From positions 1,557,362-1,621,361 of the forward strand of contig MU271148.1 of assembly GCA_021432605.1 (NCBI GenBank): 64,000 bases of DNA, in the 5' to 3' direction. Every line of letters starts with the position of its first letter. Position 1 is the stretch's first letter. Made by a program: the position numbers and the translations under genes. Positions 23,078 through 33,804 of the stretch are shown here, in pieces. Under the pieces are notes generated by a model that made no database searches, was not told the origin of the DNA, and saw only the letters and a list, made by a program, of their open reading frames with translations. Source of the DNA: Coniochaeta sp. PMI_546 (lineage: Eukaryota > Ascomycota > Sordariomycetes > Coniochaetales > Coniochaetaceae).

Positions 23078-26000
23078 ATGTCCTCCGCGGCACAGCGAGC
23101 GCGGCCGCGCACTGCATCCAACGTCTCTGGATTATCGTCGAGGGGAAGAATAGCCGAAGCCCAACAAGACTTCCCTCCAATGGAGCAAGACACTCCTCCG
23201 CGCTACATGGAGCCATGTGCGGCTACGGCTTCCATGCTGCTCTACGCTCAAGGCAACTCGATTGTGTGCGCACACCACGATACCCTCACAATTGAGCGGA
23301 GATTTTCTAGTCATGCGGAAGAAGTGCAGGTTTTAGCTGTTGATACCCTCAGCGACCTTGGTAAGGGCCGCCTAGTAGTCAGCTATGACGCCTCGCAGAC
23401 GGCCATCGTCTGGGATTTAATGACCGGAGAAGAGGTTGCGCGCTTCGTGTCGTACGAACACCTGACTTGCGCAGCCTGGATGCGGAGCGGCAATGTTGCT
23501 TTTGGTGAGTCTCGGTAATCGAGCGCTGATCAGGGAGGCTTCGGGTATTAACAATAAGTAGGAAATTCGCAGGGCTCAGTCATTCTGTTTGAGCCGACAA
23601 CATCAGAACATATATCAGCAAGGACGCTGGACCAGATAGCAGTAACGGCCATTGCACCAGCCTCAGACTGCCGGACCTTTGCAATTGGGTAAGTTTACTC
23701 AGCCCTGCAGGTTCGCAGGTGTCTTGTCACGACAGATTGTAATGTACTAATCCGGTGCCCAGATACCAAAATGGATCACTATTGATCGCTACCGTGCAAC
23801 CGAGATTCACGATTTTGCACAACCTGACCACATCAAGAGGCCCGTCTCCGATAGTCAATTTGGCTTGGCACGCCTCATCTGCGAGACAAAAGTCCGATAT
23901 GTTGGCAGTGCAAACCAACGATGGTGATCTCCGTGTGTGGAGCGTGACAAAAGCATACACGCCCGATGATCCGGCAAAGGTGGTGAGGATACTGAAAAGA
24001 ACAGAGAATTATTTGGCCGGCCCTAACTGGATGGGTTGGTCTAAAAACGGTAGAATCATCCAGTTCTCTGAAGGGTAAGTCCATCGCAGCCGGTTGCGAT
24101 TTCGTGTATCGTGACGCCTTGCTGACTGCAAATTTGTTATAGCGAAACTGTGTCATGGGATGTACGAACAAAGCACGTCACGTACGATACTATCCCGACA
24201 CCGGACACGGTGCGAGGCCTTGCTGTATTTGGACCCGGGGCAAGTCTGTTCACGCTCGGTGCGAACAGTACGGTTCAACAGTACGACGTGAATGCGCCGG
24301 CACATATGGTCGCAAATGTTCAGCACCCTGCTAACCTCCTCCCTCCCTCTCCGCCAATATCACTGGAGGAGCAGAAGGATGGGGCAAACACGAGCGCACA
24401 CAATTCCAACTCGGAATCGGACTCGATGCCTATTCATATCAGTGCGGACATGTCCGAGAGCGAGCCGGAACATACATCGCCACTTGCACGACTAGTCCGC
24501 GCAGGTCGTGAACCGGAACCTGCCAAAGACCATTACCGTGCCACCAGCCCTGAATCGCAGCGGAGTAGGTCCACCGTGTCCATGTCTTCGACGAGCTCCA
24601 GGACTCCAGGCCACAGGAATTACCCTGCCTCGGTCATGTCCCGGGGTATGACTGAGAACACGTTCATCTCGACTGGATCATCGATCCGTTCCTCTGCTCA
24701 GCCACAGTATCGCGAACGCAGCCACCGAGACTCTTATTCAACGACAAGCAGTGTTTCTATGAGTTCGGTCTCAATGACATCGTCGCACCGCCCTCATCAC
24801 CGACCTTCTCGCTTGCGCCACGAAGTACCACGCAGCCCAGAAGACGCCAAGTCCCAAGACCTCTTCAAATTCACACGGAGCAGGCTTACCGACGTCCCGT
24901 ACCGACAACCTTATATGTCCGACAATTCACGACTGACGAATGACGACCTGCGTCGGCAGATGCTCAGTACCATTTTCGGATGGAACAAGGAGATCGAAGA
25001 ACTGATCCGGGACGAGATCTCGCGGCACCCTGCCGGCTCAACAAGTCGAATGCTTCTTGCCAAGTGGTTAGGTGACGTTACCGAGGACATCATGGCACCG
25101 AATTCAGAAATGACTTCTGCGGACTGGATGAAGCTGGCACTCCTCGGCATGTCGGGAAACTCACAGCAAAGCCAGTTAGGGCGGGCTTATATCCCCAAGC
25201 TCCTTGAGACTGGCGATATTCACACGGCGGTAACGATGCTGATCGGCTACGCTGACTACAACGATGCCATTGAGATTTACGTATCTCACAAGCGGTATAT
25301 GGAGGCTCTGATTTTGACATGCCTATTCTATCCTGGGGTCTGGGAACGTCAAGAGCAGATCATCAAGAAGTGGGGGGAGTGGCTTGTGCAACATGGCCAA
25401 CAACAGCTGGCGATTCGATGGTACGTGTTCAGAGAGTCCTACAATATTGTGTTTACATGCTAACGATCTCGCCAGTTTTGCTTGCACTGGCAAGGAATCG
25501 TCGGAGCCATGGACCTCGCCGTCTGCTGCTCAGATCAATTTCCCGAATATCGGGGCAAGCATTCCGGAATTGCTCAGCCCGCCATTATCGCCGCCGCACA
25601 TGAACCGTGGCCCACAGCGAAGTGTGGCCAAGTCCTCGTCACTCAAGCTCATCACCTCCTTCGGCGACCGGAGTGCGAAATCCAAGTTCTTCTCGGGAGG
25701 CGATACGGCAACTCCCATCGCTGCTGGTCCCACGCCGATCGCCGAGTCGGCGATGAGGTCGGCAGGGGGATATGAGGATCCCACAACAGCTGTCCTACGG
25801 CCATCCAACAAGAGTGCTTTCAACACTCCTGCTTCGGCTGTTCCACGTGGAGGTTTCAACCGGGCACGGCTGCCTTCCATCGGCGAGCAGCCAACTGATT
25901 CGCGCCCTACCGACTTGATGTTGTCTGAGGATCCCAGTGAAGATGATGCTGACAGCCAGTTCTCCCTTAACTTGCCTGTGCATGACATAAACAGGAGCAA

Positions 26001-28437
26001 GACTGCCAGCCCCCAGATGATGAGGACGGGGAGGGAGACGCAAAGGGACAGGCTTGCGAATAGGGAACCACCGCCGCCTTCCCCCTCGCCTCAGTCCCTG
26101 GCAGCACTCATGTCGCACAATAACAAGCGAAATGGCTCCCGTAGTCGTATTCCTGGCGGTCTCGATCTCCAGTTATCGTCTTACATCCAACAGCAAGGTC
26201 CTGGCGACGTCACCTCACCGGAACCATCTGCAGCGTCATCGGCGGCGGGGGCTCGTTACCATTGGCCCTCTAGGCGCCGAGGTCCAGGGTCGGTGGCAAG
26301 CTCGGTTACATCTGCGGCCTCCAGCGTCGCAAGGAGCCACCGTGGGCGAGAAAGAAGCCACCATACGAGCAACAAGACTTTGGACGACTACATCAACAAC
26401 CTTGACGCTGCCAACAAGAGCCGCGCTCGGCAATCCAGTCGTGGCCGTGAGCGCGAGTCCAGCCGTCCTCGCAAGTCAGCATCCCGCGATGTCTCGCAGA
26501 CTCGAGGACGCGCGTCGTCACGCGGCATGTACACTCCCAAGGGCGGTCCGAAACGGTCTCCAACCTCCCCCGTGCCGATGTCACCGGAGGATCTCATTAC
26601 TCTTGCTACGCCAAAGGACACCGGCGACGATCAGCTTTCCGGTCGTTTGCTGATTGACATCTCGCGTGACGACCAAGATCCGCCATCTACAGTGAAGAAA
26701 ACGGCCAAGTATGCTCAACGTGAGTCTTCCAAGTCCAGGACCAGGGAGTCGAGCCGAAGTCGAAGTCAGACTGGCCGTGAGCGAAGTACTTCTCGACGAC
26801 CTCCGGCTCTGGATCTTCGCGGAAGGAGCAGCATCCGCGATGCCTCGATGGCTGGATCAGTCAGGAGATCACCGACCTCTCCGGTTCCAATGTCTGCGGC
26901 TGCCGCAGACTTTGGGTCCGAGTCCGAGGACGACTACAAGAGAGCCGTGGAGGCAAAGGAGAAGTTCCGTAGTCGGAGATTGACTGGCCGAAGCACAAGT
27001 CGGAATCCCAACGATCCAGCTTCGCCTACCTCTGTTCGCTCCCGCACTCAAAGCTTCGCTTCGATGGATCCTGGGTCGCCCGCTGTCTCGCGTGCACGGG
27101 GTACGAGCTTCGGCACACGAGACACACTCCAATCACCTGCAGTCTCTTCGCGCGGCAACTTTTTCGACACTGCCTCTCTCAAAAGTAGCAGGCCTCGGGA
27201 TCGGTCACGGAGCCGTGCCAGTAACCCGGGCAGGCGGATGGATATGCCATTGCCGACCCCACAGCCAATGCAGCTTGATGGAAGCGGCGGCTTCGAGTCT
27301 CTGAAGACTGAGAGACAACTGAAGAAGGAGGCAGCGGCGCGCGAGCTCGAGGAGAGACGCAGATCACTTGCCACCCGAGCCCTTGCTCCTCCTATTGTGC
27401 ATCCTAACGAGCTATCTCCGCTGCCCAGCAGCACGTTTGTGCCACCAAAGGATCTTCCGATGAGGAGTCAGACGACGTCGCCTGGAGCATCTCGCAGTAT
27501 GCATGCGAGCCGCGGTCCTCACATCGGACTTCCAGCCACGCCGAAGGCCATGCGTTTGGTTCTCGACTCGCAGCACAAGAACGAGCCTGTACCACCTATC
27601 CCGGCTAGCTTTGCGCAGGCTGCTTCTCCTCAGTCGTACGATCCGTTTCCATTGAAGGTATCGCCAAAGAAAGCCAGCCCAGTGGAGCCCCCAAGTTTGG
27701 CGCCAATGACGCTGTTACCGGCTACGGTATACACCCCGCCGCCTCCTCGCTCGGCATCGGCTCCTCCTGTTGAACCCATGGTGCCGGGCATTCTGCGAAG
27801 CGGGTCGGCTATGAACACTCGCGGTCTCCAACAGCAACGTACGCGGAAGGGCAGCGTGGGTGAGGGCAACAGTGGCCGACGACCATCGTACGACAACAGC
27901 AACAAGATCCCGCCACCTCCACCTCCAGCACCCGCAGCAATGCTCAAGGAACTCCAACATCTAGCGATGCCACCACCACCGCCTCCAGCACCAATGCCAT
28001 ACACCTCCAACAAGCCAGTCGTATACGGAGGTCACTCCGGCATGATAGAGATCGTCATGGACGACGATGCACCCGCACCGCCCGCACCGCCACCAGTCCC
28101 CGTCGCGGCCCCAGTGAGCGACGCCCACGTGCCCATCATCGCACCACCAGCACCTCCATCGTCCCGGAACGGCCACCGCCGCGGGCGTAGCAGCGTGGAC
28201 AACAGCATAGCCGGCCGCATCTCCCGCGCAACAGAGCGGATGCGCTCCGCCAGCCGCAGCCGTGCCGTCACTCCGGGCATGGGCCGCACCAAGTCACCGG
28301 AGAGTGCCGTCGCGCCGTACGAGAGCATCCCACCGCCCCCTCCACCGATGAGCTTCCAGGCTCGCGCCGAGATGCGGTCGCCGCCGCCCGTGCAGGGTGA
28401 GTTCCGCACTGGTTTACACCAGAGCGAGATGATCTAG
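23078..28437 (+). CDS. WD40 / alpha-solenoid protein with long disordered Ser-Arg-Pro tail (Gemin5-like architecture)
   Basis: Five exons are inferred: 23078-23504, 23562-23688, 23763-24074, 24143-25420 and 25476-28437. They give 1,701 residues, and every junction keeps the frame with GT...AG ends. Residues about 50-430 are WD40-like: SQTAIVWDLMTGEEVARF, GSVILFEP, GDLRVWSV, ETVSWDV and NSTVQQYDV mark blade ends. A low-complexity Ser linker follows. An alpha-helical block then runs from about WNKEIEELIRDEISRH to QQLAIRCFACTG, similar in layout to the TPR-like solenoid after the WD40 domains of Gemin5 and Sec31. The last roughly 900 residues are disordered, with Ser/Arg dipeptides and then proline runs (PPPPPPAPAAM) near residues 1,540-1,580. 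The family is widespread in filamentous fungi but I know no assigned function. RNP or scaffold roles are inference. Upstream sequence reads like a leader, so a 5' UTR intron is possible. Confidence 0.85.
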
Positions 28438-30024
28438 ACGCTCGAGGAGCGTATCTTTGCCTCTCCCAATTCCGTACCTCGATCCATGAGTCCCGTGCGT
28501 CGGAAACCCATCCTACTCGACCATTCTTCCGTTCGATTCTTTGCATGGCGACTGGCGTTTCATGTTTCATATCCCAACCACCACCGGGTTTTTGTCAATG
28601 CCCTTGATCCTTTTTGCTTGACGGGCATCTACTTTATATTCGACACCTGCCGAAACAACAACAATACCATCTTAGACATTTCGATACCCTTCTCGTCCAT
28701 CATTACTACTATATACCTCGGACCTTCATCGCGCAAGCATCGTGGACTATTTTCGCTTCGGCATTCATCTCACATCACGACTTTATGACCATACCAAACC
28801 AGATTGTAACGGGGAGGGAGGAAAGCTGGGAAGTAGTGCGCGTGGCTCAAAAGGCAAATGACAGAGTCCCATCTATATTGCTGGGACGAGGATAGATACT
28901 AGGATGACTCGAGCAAGGAAGAGGATGGAGAAAAGCCGACAAAAACAGTGCCTGGCCAAGGAATGGCGGGAGAGAAGATCAATATTGACTGGCGGATATA
29001 CAATGTTGCCTCACGGCATCGTATTGGAAACTGGGAGGTGGCTATCTTCATGTCTGGTCTGCGTTTAGCTTCTTTGCCGAGATGGCTTTGGCTTCGACTC
29101 GCGGGATTGGAAGATGGTTGTCTATTTGGAATGGTGACAGGCTGTTGGCTATGTTTAGTAATATATCCTTTGAATTGATGATGCTGGTCGCATAACAAGT
29201 ATGTGCCTTGACTGCAATGTCCTCCTTGCCGAGATGTTTGTCTTGGTGCCTTAAGTGCATAACTACCACCTCCAGTCTTAGCAGCTCGACCACGAGAACA
29301 ACAAAGCTTGAAACCACGATACAAAACTCTACATGCATTTCCACGTTATGCGAATTACGCAGCTCAATCCCACGGTACGATACTAACCAATGGTAAAAAC
29401 AAAAGAAAAAGCAAAAAGTTGGAGTCGACATCTCCATCGCTCCTCGCAATCCCAAACCCCTAGCGATCGTGATCCAACACGCCACGCGACGGTGAAGATG
29501 TCTCTGCAGAGTGGAGCCTCCCTCAAGTGTCATCTTCATTGCTTAGGGCCGCACGCAGCAATCGTTGGTTACCCGAACGAGTGGGCGGCCACCGCAGCGT
29601 TCGCGCTGGGCGACGCTAGGGGGATCTGACGGAAATGGGACAGTGAAAAGCGAAATTTCAAGTGCCTTCTAACCAGGATGACCATTACAGCCGGGAATTT
29701 AGGTCGCTAGAATTACTTATATATGGGTTGCAGAGACTCTGAGCACGTGGAGATTGCGATAAGATGTAGCGGCAGCTTATTCCCTACCTTGGGTAGGCTC
29801 GACCTTGCGATGGCTTCGAGGACAGTTCAATTTGCCGTCACCCAAGAAGACAGGATCTTTTTAGAATTTCGTTCGCTATCCGCCAAACAATGAGGTGACA
29901 ATACTTAGGCGTTGGTTTCACGAGGCCTACTAGGTGCCTACAAATAGGACCTAAACGCGCTCATTTCACTCTCGAGTCGAGTCGCCCCTTGCTCGACCAC
30001 AGCGTCGACCTTCCCAATCCGACA
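28438..30024. other. Intergenic, 1.6 kb
   Basis: This contains the 3' flank of the WD40 gene and the promoter of gpi15. No gene is supported. It becomes AT-richer around 28,620-28,720. Confidence 0.55.
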
Positions 30025-30714
30025 ATGCTCACAACATCACCACACCTGCACGTCCGGCGCCCCTCCCCAACAACAGCGGAGTTCACAGTCACCACGCGCC
30101 CACATCTGACGTATCCCCTCCGACTCCTCCTCGCGACATTCTTCCTCATCCGCCTCCTCCTCGGCACCAGCGTCCTCCTCCTCCTCTACTCCAAGTGGAC
30201 GCAATCCCCCTACGCGACGCCTCGCACCGCCCCGTCGCCTAACCATTCCTCGCCGTTGCTCTCAACAACCACACTGCTCCTCGGGCTCGACTCGCTCCTT
30301 GCCTCTCCCCCGGGCCTCGCCCTCGCCAACCTCGCAGCGCACACGCCCGTGTGGGCTCTCCTACCACCGTGTCTGGGCGCGCTGTACCTCTGTCTGCACC
30401 GCATCCACACCACAGAGTCGCTACTGGTCCTGCGCGGGCTGGGCATACAGACAAGCTCTACGGGCGGCACGTTTCTCACCGGCACTTCGACGCGGTTCAT
30501 ACCCACCGAAAAGATCTGCGATGTGCTCATCAACGAGGCGTTCCGCGGGTTCGAGGTGCGGTACTACCTGATCGTCGTCGTCGACGGAGAAGAGGATCTG
30601 GTGGTTGTGTTTCCACGACTACTACCGGGCAGGAAGATTGTGGAGGCTGTTTGGAGGGGTGTCAGGGGGTGTTTGCACGAGGGCGAGAAGGACGTGAACG
30701 GAGTCAAATCATGA
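30025..30714 (+). CDS. gpi15: PIG-H/Gpi15, subunit of GPI N-acetylglucosaminyltransferase
   Basis: A subunit of the ER-membrane complex that transfers GlcNAc from UDP-GlcNAc to phosphatidylinositol, the first step of GPI-anchor synthesis. A single exon of 229 residues. Two hydrophobic segments (about 28-53, LLLATFFLIRLLLG, and about 85-130) form the membrane hairpin. The C-terminal PIG-H domain is clear: TESLLVLRGLGIQTSS, FIPTEKICDVLINEAFRGFE and YYLIVVV, then PRLLPGRKIVEAVWRGVR. I chose ATG 30025 (MLTTSPHLHV). Upstream in-frame codons include only non-ATG starts. The domain order and size match fungal Gpi15. Confidence 0.93.
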   Translation: MLTTSPHLHVRRPSPTTAEFTVTTRPHLTYPLRLLLATFFLIRLLLGTSVLLLLYSKWTQSPYATPRTAPSPNHSSPLLSTTTLLLGLDSLLASPPGLALANLAAHTPVWALLPPCLGALYLCLHRIHTTESLLVLRGLGIQTSSTGGTFLTGTSTRFIPTEKICDVLINEAFRGFEVRYYLIVVVDGEEDLVVVFPRLLPGRKIVEAVWRGVRGCLHEGEKDVNGVKS

Positions 30715-30832
30715 TCTTCACTTTCGAGTCACGGTTGGAGTCAGGATGGGTTTACATGGTCGGTATATCATACAACAACAACAGCCCTCCCGAGACTACC
30801 ACGATACAGGACCAGAAACAGTCTGCCCCGCT

Positions 30833-31647
30833 CTAAAACTTCTCAACAAAAGGCCTGATATCCAGCTCCAGCGTGAAGTGCGACTTGGGCTGGGTGTGCA
30901 GATACCAGTAACTATCGGCGATAGCAGCAGGGTCGATCTTGCTGTCCGGACCCCCGCCGTTGACGTTGTACGCCTTGGTCCGCGGGATGTCGATGACGCC
31001 ATCGACGATCGTGTGGGCGACGTGCACGCCCTGCGGGCCGAACTCGCGCGCGAGCGACTGGCTCAGGGCGCGCACGGCGAACTTGCCCGCCGCAAAGTCG
31101 CCGAACCGGGCGGAGCCGCGGACCGAGGCCGTCGCACCCGTGACGATGAGGGTCGGCGGGTGGGGCGAGTCGGAGACGGATGAGAGCAGGAGGGGGATGG
31201 TCTTTTGGGCGAAGTTGAAGAGGCCAAGTCTACATATTGTCAGGCCTTGTCCCACGACATGTGACTATATATAGCATGGCAGGCATTGGAGGGAAGAACT
31301 TACGCATTGCCCCTCAGGCTTGCCTCGAAATCCTCGGTCGTCTGGTCGAGAAATCCCTTGCGAGACATGCCAGCGCCGACATTGAAGATGGCTGCTGCAA
31401 GCTTCTGGTCGGGCAGCTCCTTCTTGATAGTCTCAAAGGCGGAATCGACCGACTTGCGGTCCGCGGTGTCGGTGCTGATACCGATTGCCCGCCCACCGGA
31501 CTTGTTGATCTCCTCGACAATGGAGTTGTAGCTCTCCGGCTTGCGGGCCAGGAGGACCACGGGATATGCCTGGGCGAACTTGAGCGCTACGGAGCGGCCT
31601 GTGCCGGCGCCAACTCCGGCTACTACTGCGAAGAACTTGGATGTCAT
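30833..31647 (-). CDS. SDR-fold protein with Phe in place of the catalytic Tyr
   Basis: Two exons, 31647-31304 and 31229-30833, give 246 residues. The donor is GTAAGT and the acceptor ATATGTAG. The N-terminus has a Rossmann glycine motif, AGVGAGTGRS (residues 10-19), and later NVGAG in place of the usual NNAG. Around residues 145-170 the sequence is TGATASVRGSARFGDFAAGK. Lys164 sits where the YxxxK lysine belongs, but the Tyr position (160) is Phe, and no Ser lies at the usual 13-residue spacing. So it is an SDR relative whose classic catalytic Tyr is missing. I recall related fungal and bacterial SDR proteins with FAAGKFA at this site, which suggests a lineage-specific subfamily and not a sequence error. 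Substrate unknown. Its start is 1.5 kb from the AcuF-like gene start and on the same strand. Confidence 0.9.
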
Positions 31648-32183
31648 TGTCACGACTGAATGGAGCTGGTGGTCTGGGAAGGAAAAGGTTTCCAGTAGAA
31701 TTTTGTGTATTCGAGTTAGTAGCTCGGAACTTCCTCAAGATTAAAAGATAGAAGCTCGGTTTATCTATACAGGATAGCTAGGTAGCGGAGGTGGTGACGC
31801 CAACGCTGCATGTTCACTAATTCAGTGGTTGTGGTCTCCATTATTAATACACCCGAGTTGCTATGCAGGGTCCAAGGTGGTGTAAATTGAGCAACATGTG
31901 ATGACAAACCGCACTTTAAATCTGGTGTTCGGACGCCGATGTTTAGTGTGCTGGTCCGGTCCATCCATGGCTTGAGATGGGGGATACGCAATATGCTACT
32001 CCAATTGTGTCTTTGAAAGATCGACAAATGGGATTCTAGATTGCTGTTGTGTGCGCAAACACGCCATAGCGTCGCCTTCTTTCACACTCGCAATTGATTG
32101 ATCTTCTCGGTCAGAATGCGCCGCTCACGTCCGGCCATGCCCGGCATCAAATTTGTGGACCGGTCCGAAAGCCGCCCGCAGTG
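31648..32183. other. Intergenic, SDR promoter and 3' flank of AcuF-like gene
   Basis: Nothing beyond short chance frames is seen. It must contain the SDR promoter. Confidence 0.5.
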
Positions 32184-33397
32184 TCATTGAACTCGGACAA
32201 CCCGGCGCTGCCGTGCCGCACCAACGGCGATGGACAACGGAATGGTGAGCTTGGACGGTCTCCTGAGCATGCGGACCATCCAATGCGTGGATGACGATTG
32301 TGTCGAGTGATATTCGACGGGTACATTGTGTGAACCAGTCGCCAGCGGGTGTAGTACCCCAGTTTGCCTCTTGGCTGTGCGACTGACGCGCCGAGCGCCA
32401 CGGGCCTTCCACACCCCGGCGAGGCGGTCATTGTCGGCGTTATTGAGGGACTCTCTCATCTCTGCGATGCGCAGCGCGATGCATTGACGGGCACGCAGTT
32501 CATCGGACGCGGCGTTGACTTCCGAATGCTCCAGAGATGTGTGCCAGGTTGCGGCGCGTTGCTGCTGGCTGGGTCGCACATTCGTCGAATATGGAGATAC
32601 AGGGAGGACTTGCTCGGTGGCTGCCTCATCAGTATTCGTGGATCCGATGCCACCGTGTAAGATGTGCCTTTCAGGTGGTAGCGGCTGTACCAATGTTAGC
32701 ATATCCAATCTTTCTTGATACAACTTAGCCTGCCGCTTACCTCCGTGTCGGACCTATTCGATTCGTAGTCGATGTCTAGGGAAGAATGAATATTGTCGCC
32801 GAAGAGGTCACTCATAGCCATGGATATGTCCAGAAGACATATTATATAAGTGTCTACCTCATCTGGGAGGTTGTGCAAATCGTAATGGCCCTCTTCCTCG
32901 CCTTCCCCTTCGTCGTGAGTACTGAGGGAGTCAAGATTGACATGATCGCGGTCAACACGGCCCAGCACATGGGTTAGCCGGTCATGGGCCAGGCGGCAAC
33001 TACTACAGTGTTGTAGTATTCCTTGGCGCGCCGACAGGACCAGGAGGTTTCCAAGGTCGCATAATGTCGCCACGATGGCCCCTCGCACTTCAGCCTTTTG
33101 AGAGAGAACTTCGTCGAGGCGGCCACTGCCAACCGACATGTCGAATCCCCATAAGTAGAATCGTTCTGCCTCACTTTTCATACGTTCTCCGACTGGATCC
33201 CGGATCGAGGTACTGATTTCCAGTCCGGACGTCGTCAGATACCGAGAAATACTGATCAAGAGCTTCGATGTAGCTTCGAAGAGGTCGGCTATAGTGTGCT
33301 TGTAGTCTGCGACAGATCGGCCCTGAGCAGTTCTCTGCCAGACGCTCATGGAGTTGTGCCTTCGAGGTTGGACATAGTTGCAATCAGCTCCCTCCAT
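32184..33397 (-). CDS. AcuF-like fungal protein (helical N-terminal domain), hypothetical
   Basis: Two exons, 33397-32741 and 32684-32184, give 385 residues. The 56-nt intron has a GTAAGC donor, a TGCTAAC branch and a TACAG acceptor. Residues about 33-110 (ADLFEATSKLLISISRYL, then ERFYLWGFDMSVGSGRLDEV and VRGAIVATLCDLGNLL) resemble the helical N-terminal domain of fungal proteins annotated as AcuF-like, in which a bundle precedes C2H2 zinc fingers. A second helical part reads DEVDTYIICLLDISMAMSDLF. The usual zinc-finger block is not visible. The C-terminus instead has an Arg/Glu helix (ASDELRARQCIALRIAEMRE) and a basic end. The 5' leader holds a 21-codon uORF starting MLRFMLSITN (near 33,468). 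Divergent to the DUF7580 gene. Function unknown. Confidence 0.7.
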
Positions 33398-33804
33398 CTT
33401 GTCGATAGCATGCTCCTCAGCTGTTCTCGTTTTTACTTTGAGGCTGGTATCTGTTCGTGATCGAGAGCATGAATCGAAGCATAAATGAGCTGGTCAAGGC
33501 TAGACGCTACTGATTCGCTGGTTCAACTCGTGCAACAGTCGCCACTACTGCCTGCGGCTGAGATTGCTGGCGACACAAAGCTGGATAAGCCAGGTCTAGA
33601 CGCCGTGGCGTCTACCCGGGCTGGACGGGCAGACCTGCACGGGCCTAGCCCTGAAACACCCTCCTGAGTGATGCTCTGTTGATGCGAAAAAGTCACGAAG
33701 CTTAGGAGTCCAGATTTTGTTGCGAGGTGTAGTCATTTTGTTTTAATCAGTTCACGCAAAGTCCTATTAAATCTTATGTTCAAAATCGGATAAGGGTAGC
33801 AGCC
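33398..33804. promoter_or_regulatory. Shared divergent promoter, AcuF-like / DUF7580 pair
   Basis: A 407-bp region between two ATGs on opposite strands, so both promoters must lie here. The minus strand is largely open in one frame at about 33,430-33,670 apart from one TGA, so an unrecognised 5' exon of the AcuF-like gene is possible. AT-rich sequence (33,720-33,790) lies next to the DUF7580 start. Confidence 0.55.

Noticed and set aside
33485-33667. 60-codon plus-strand frame between the divergent pair
   Set aside because: It lies in a promoter region. The minus strand is equally open, and neither reading is recognisable.
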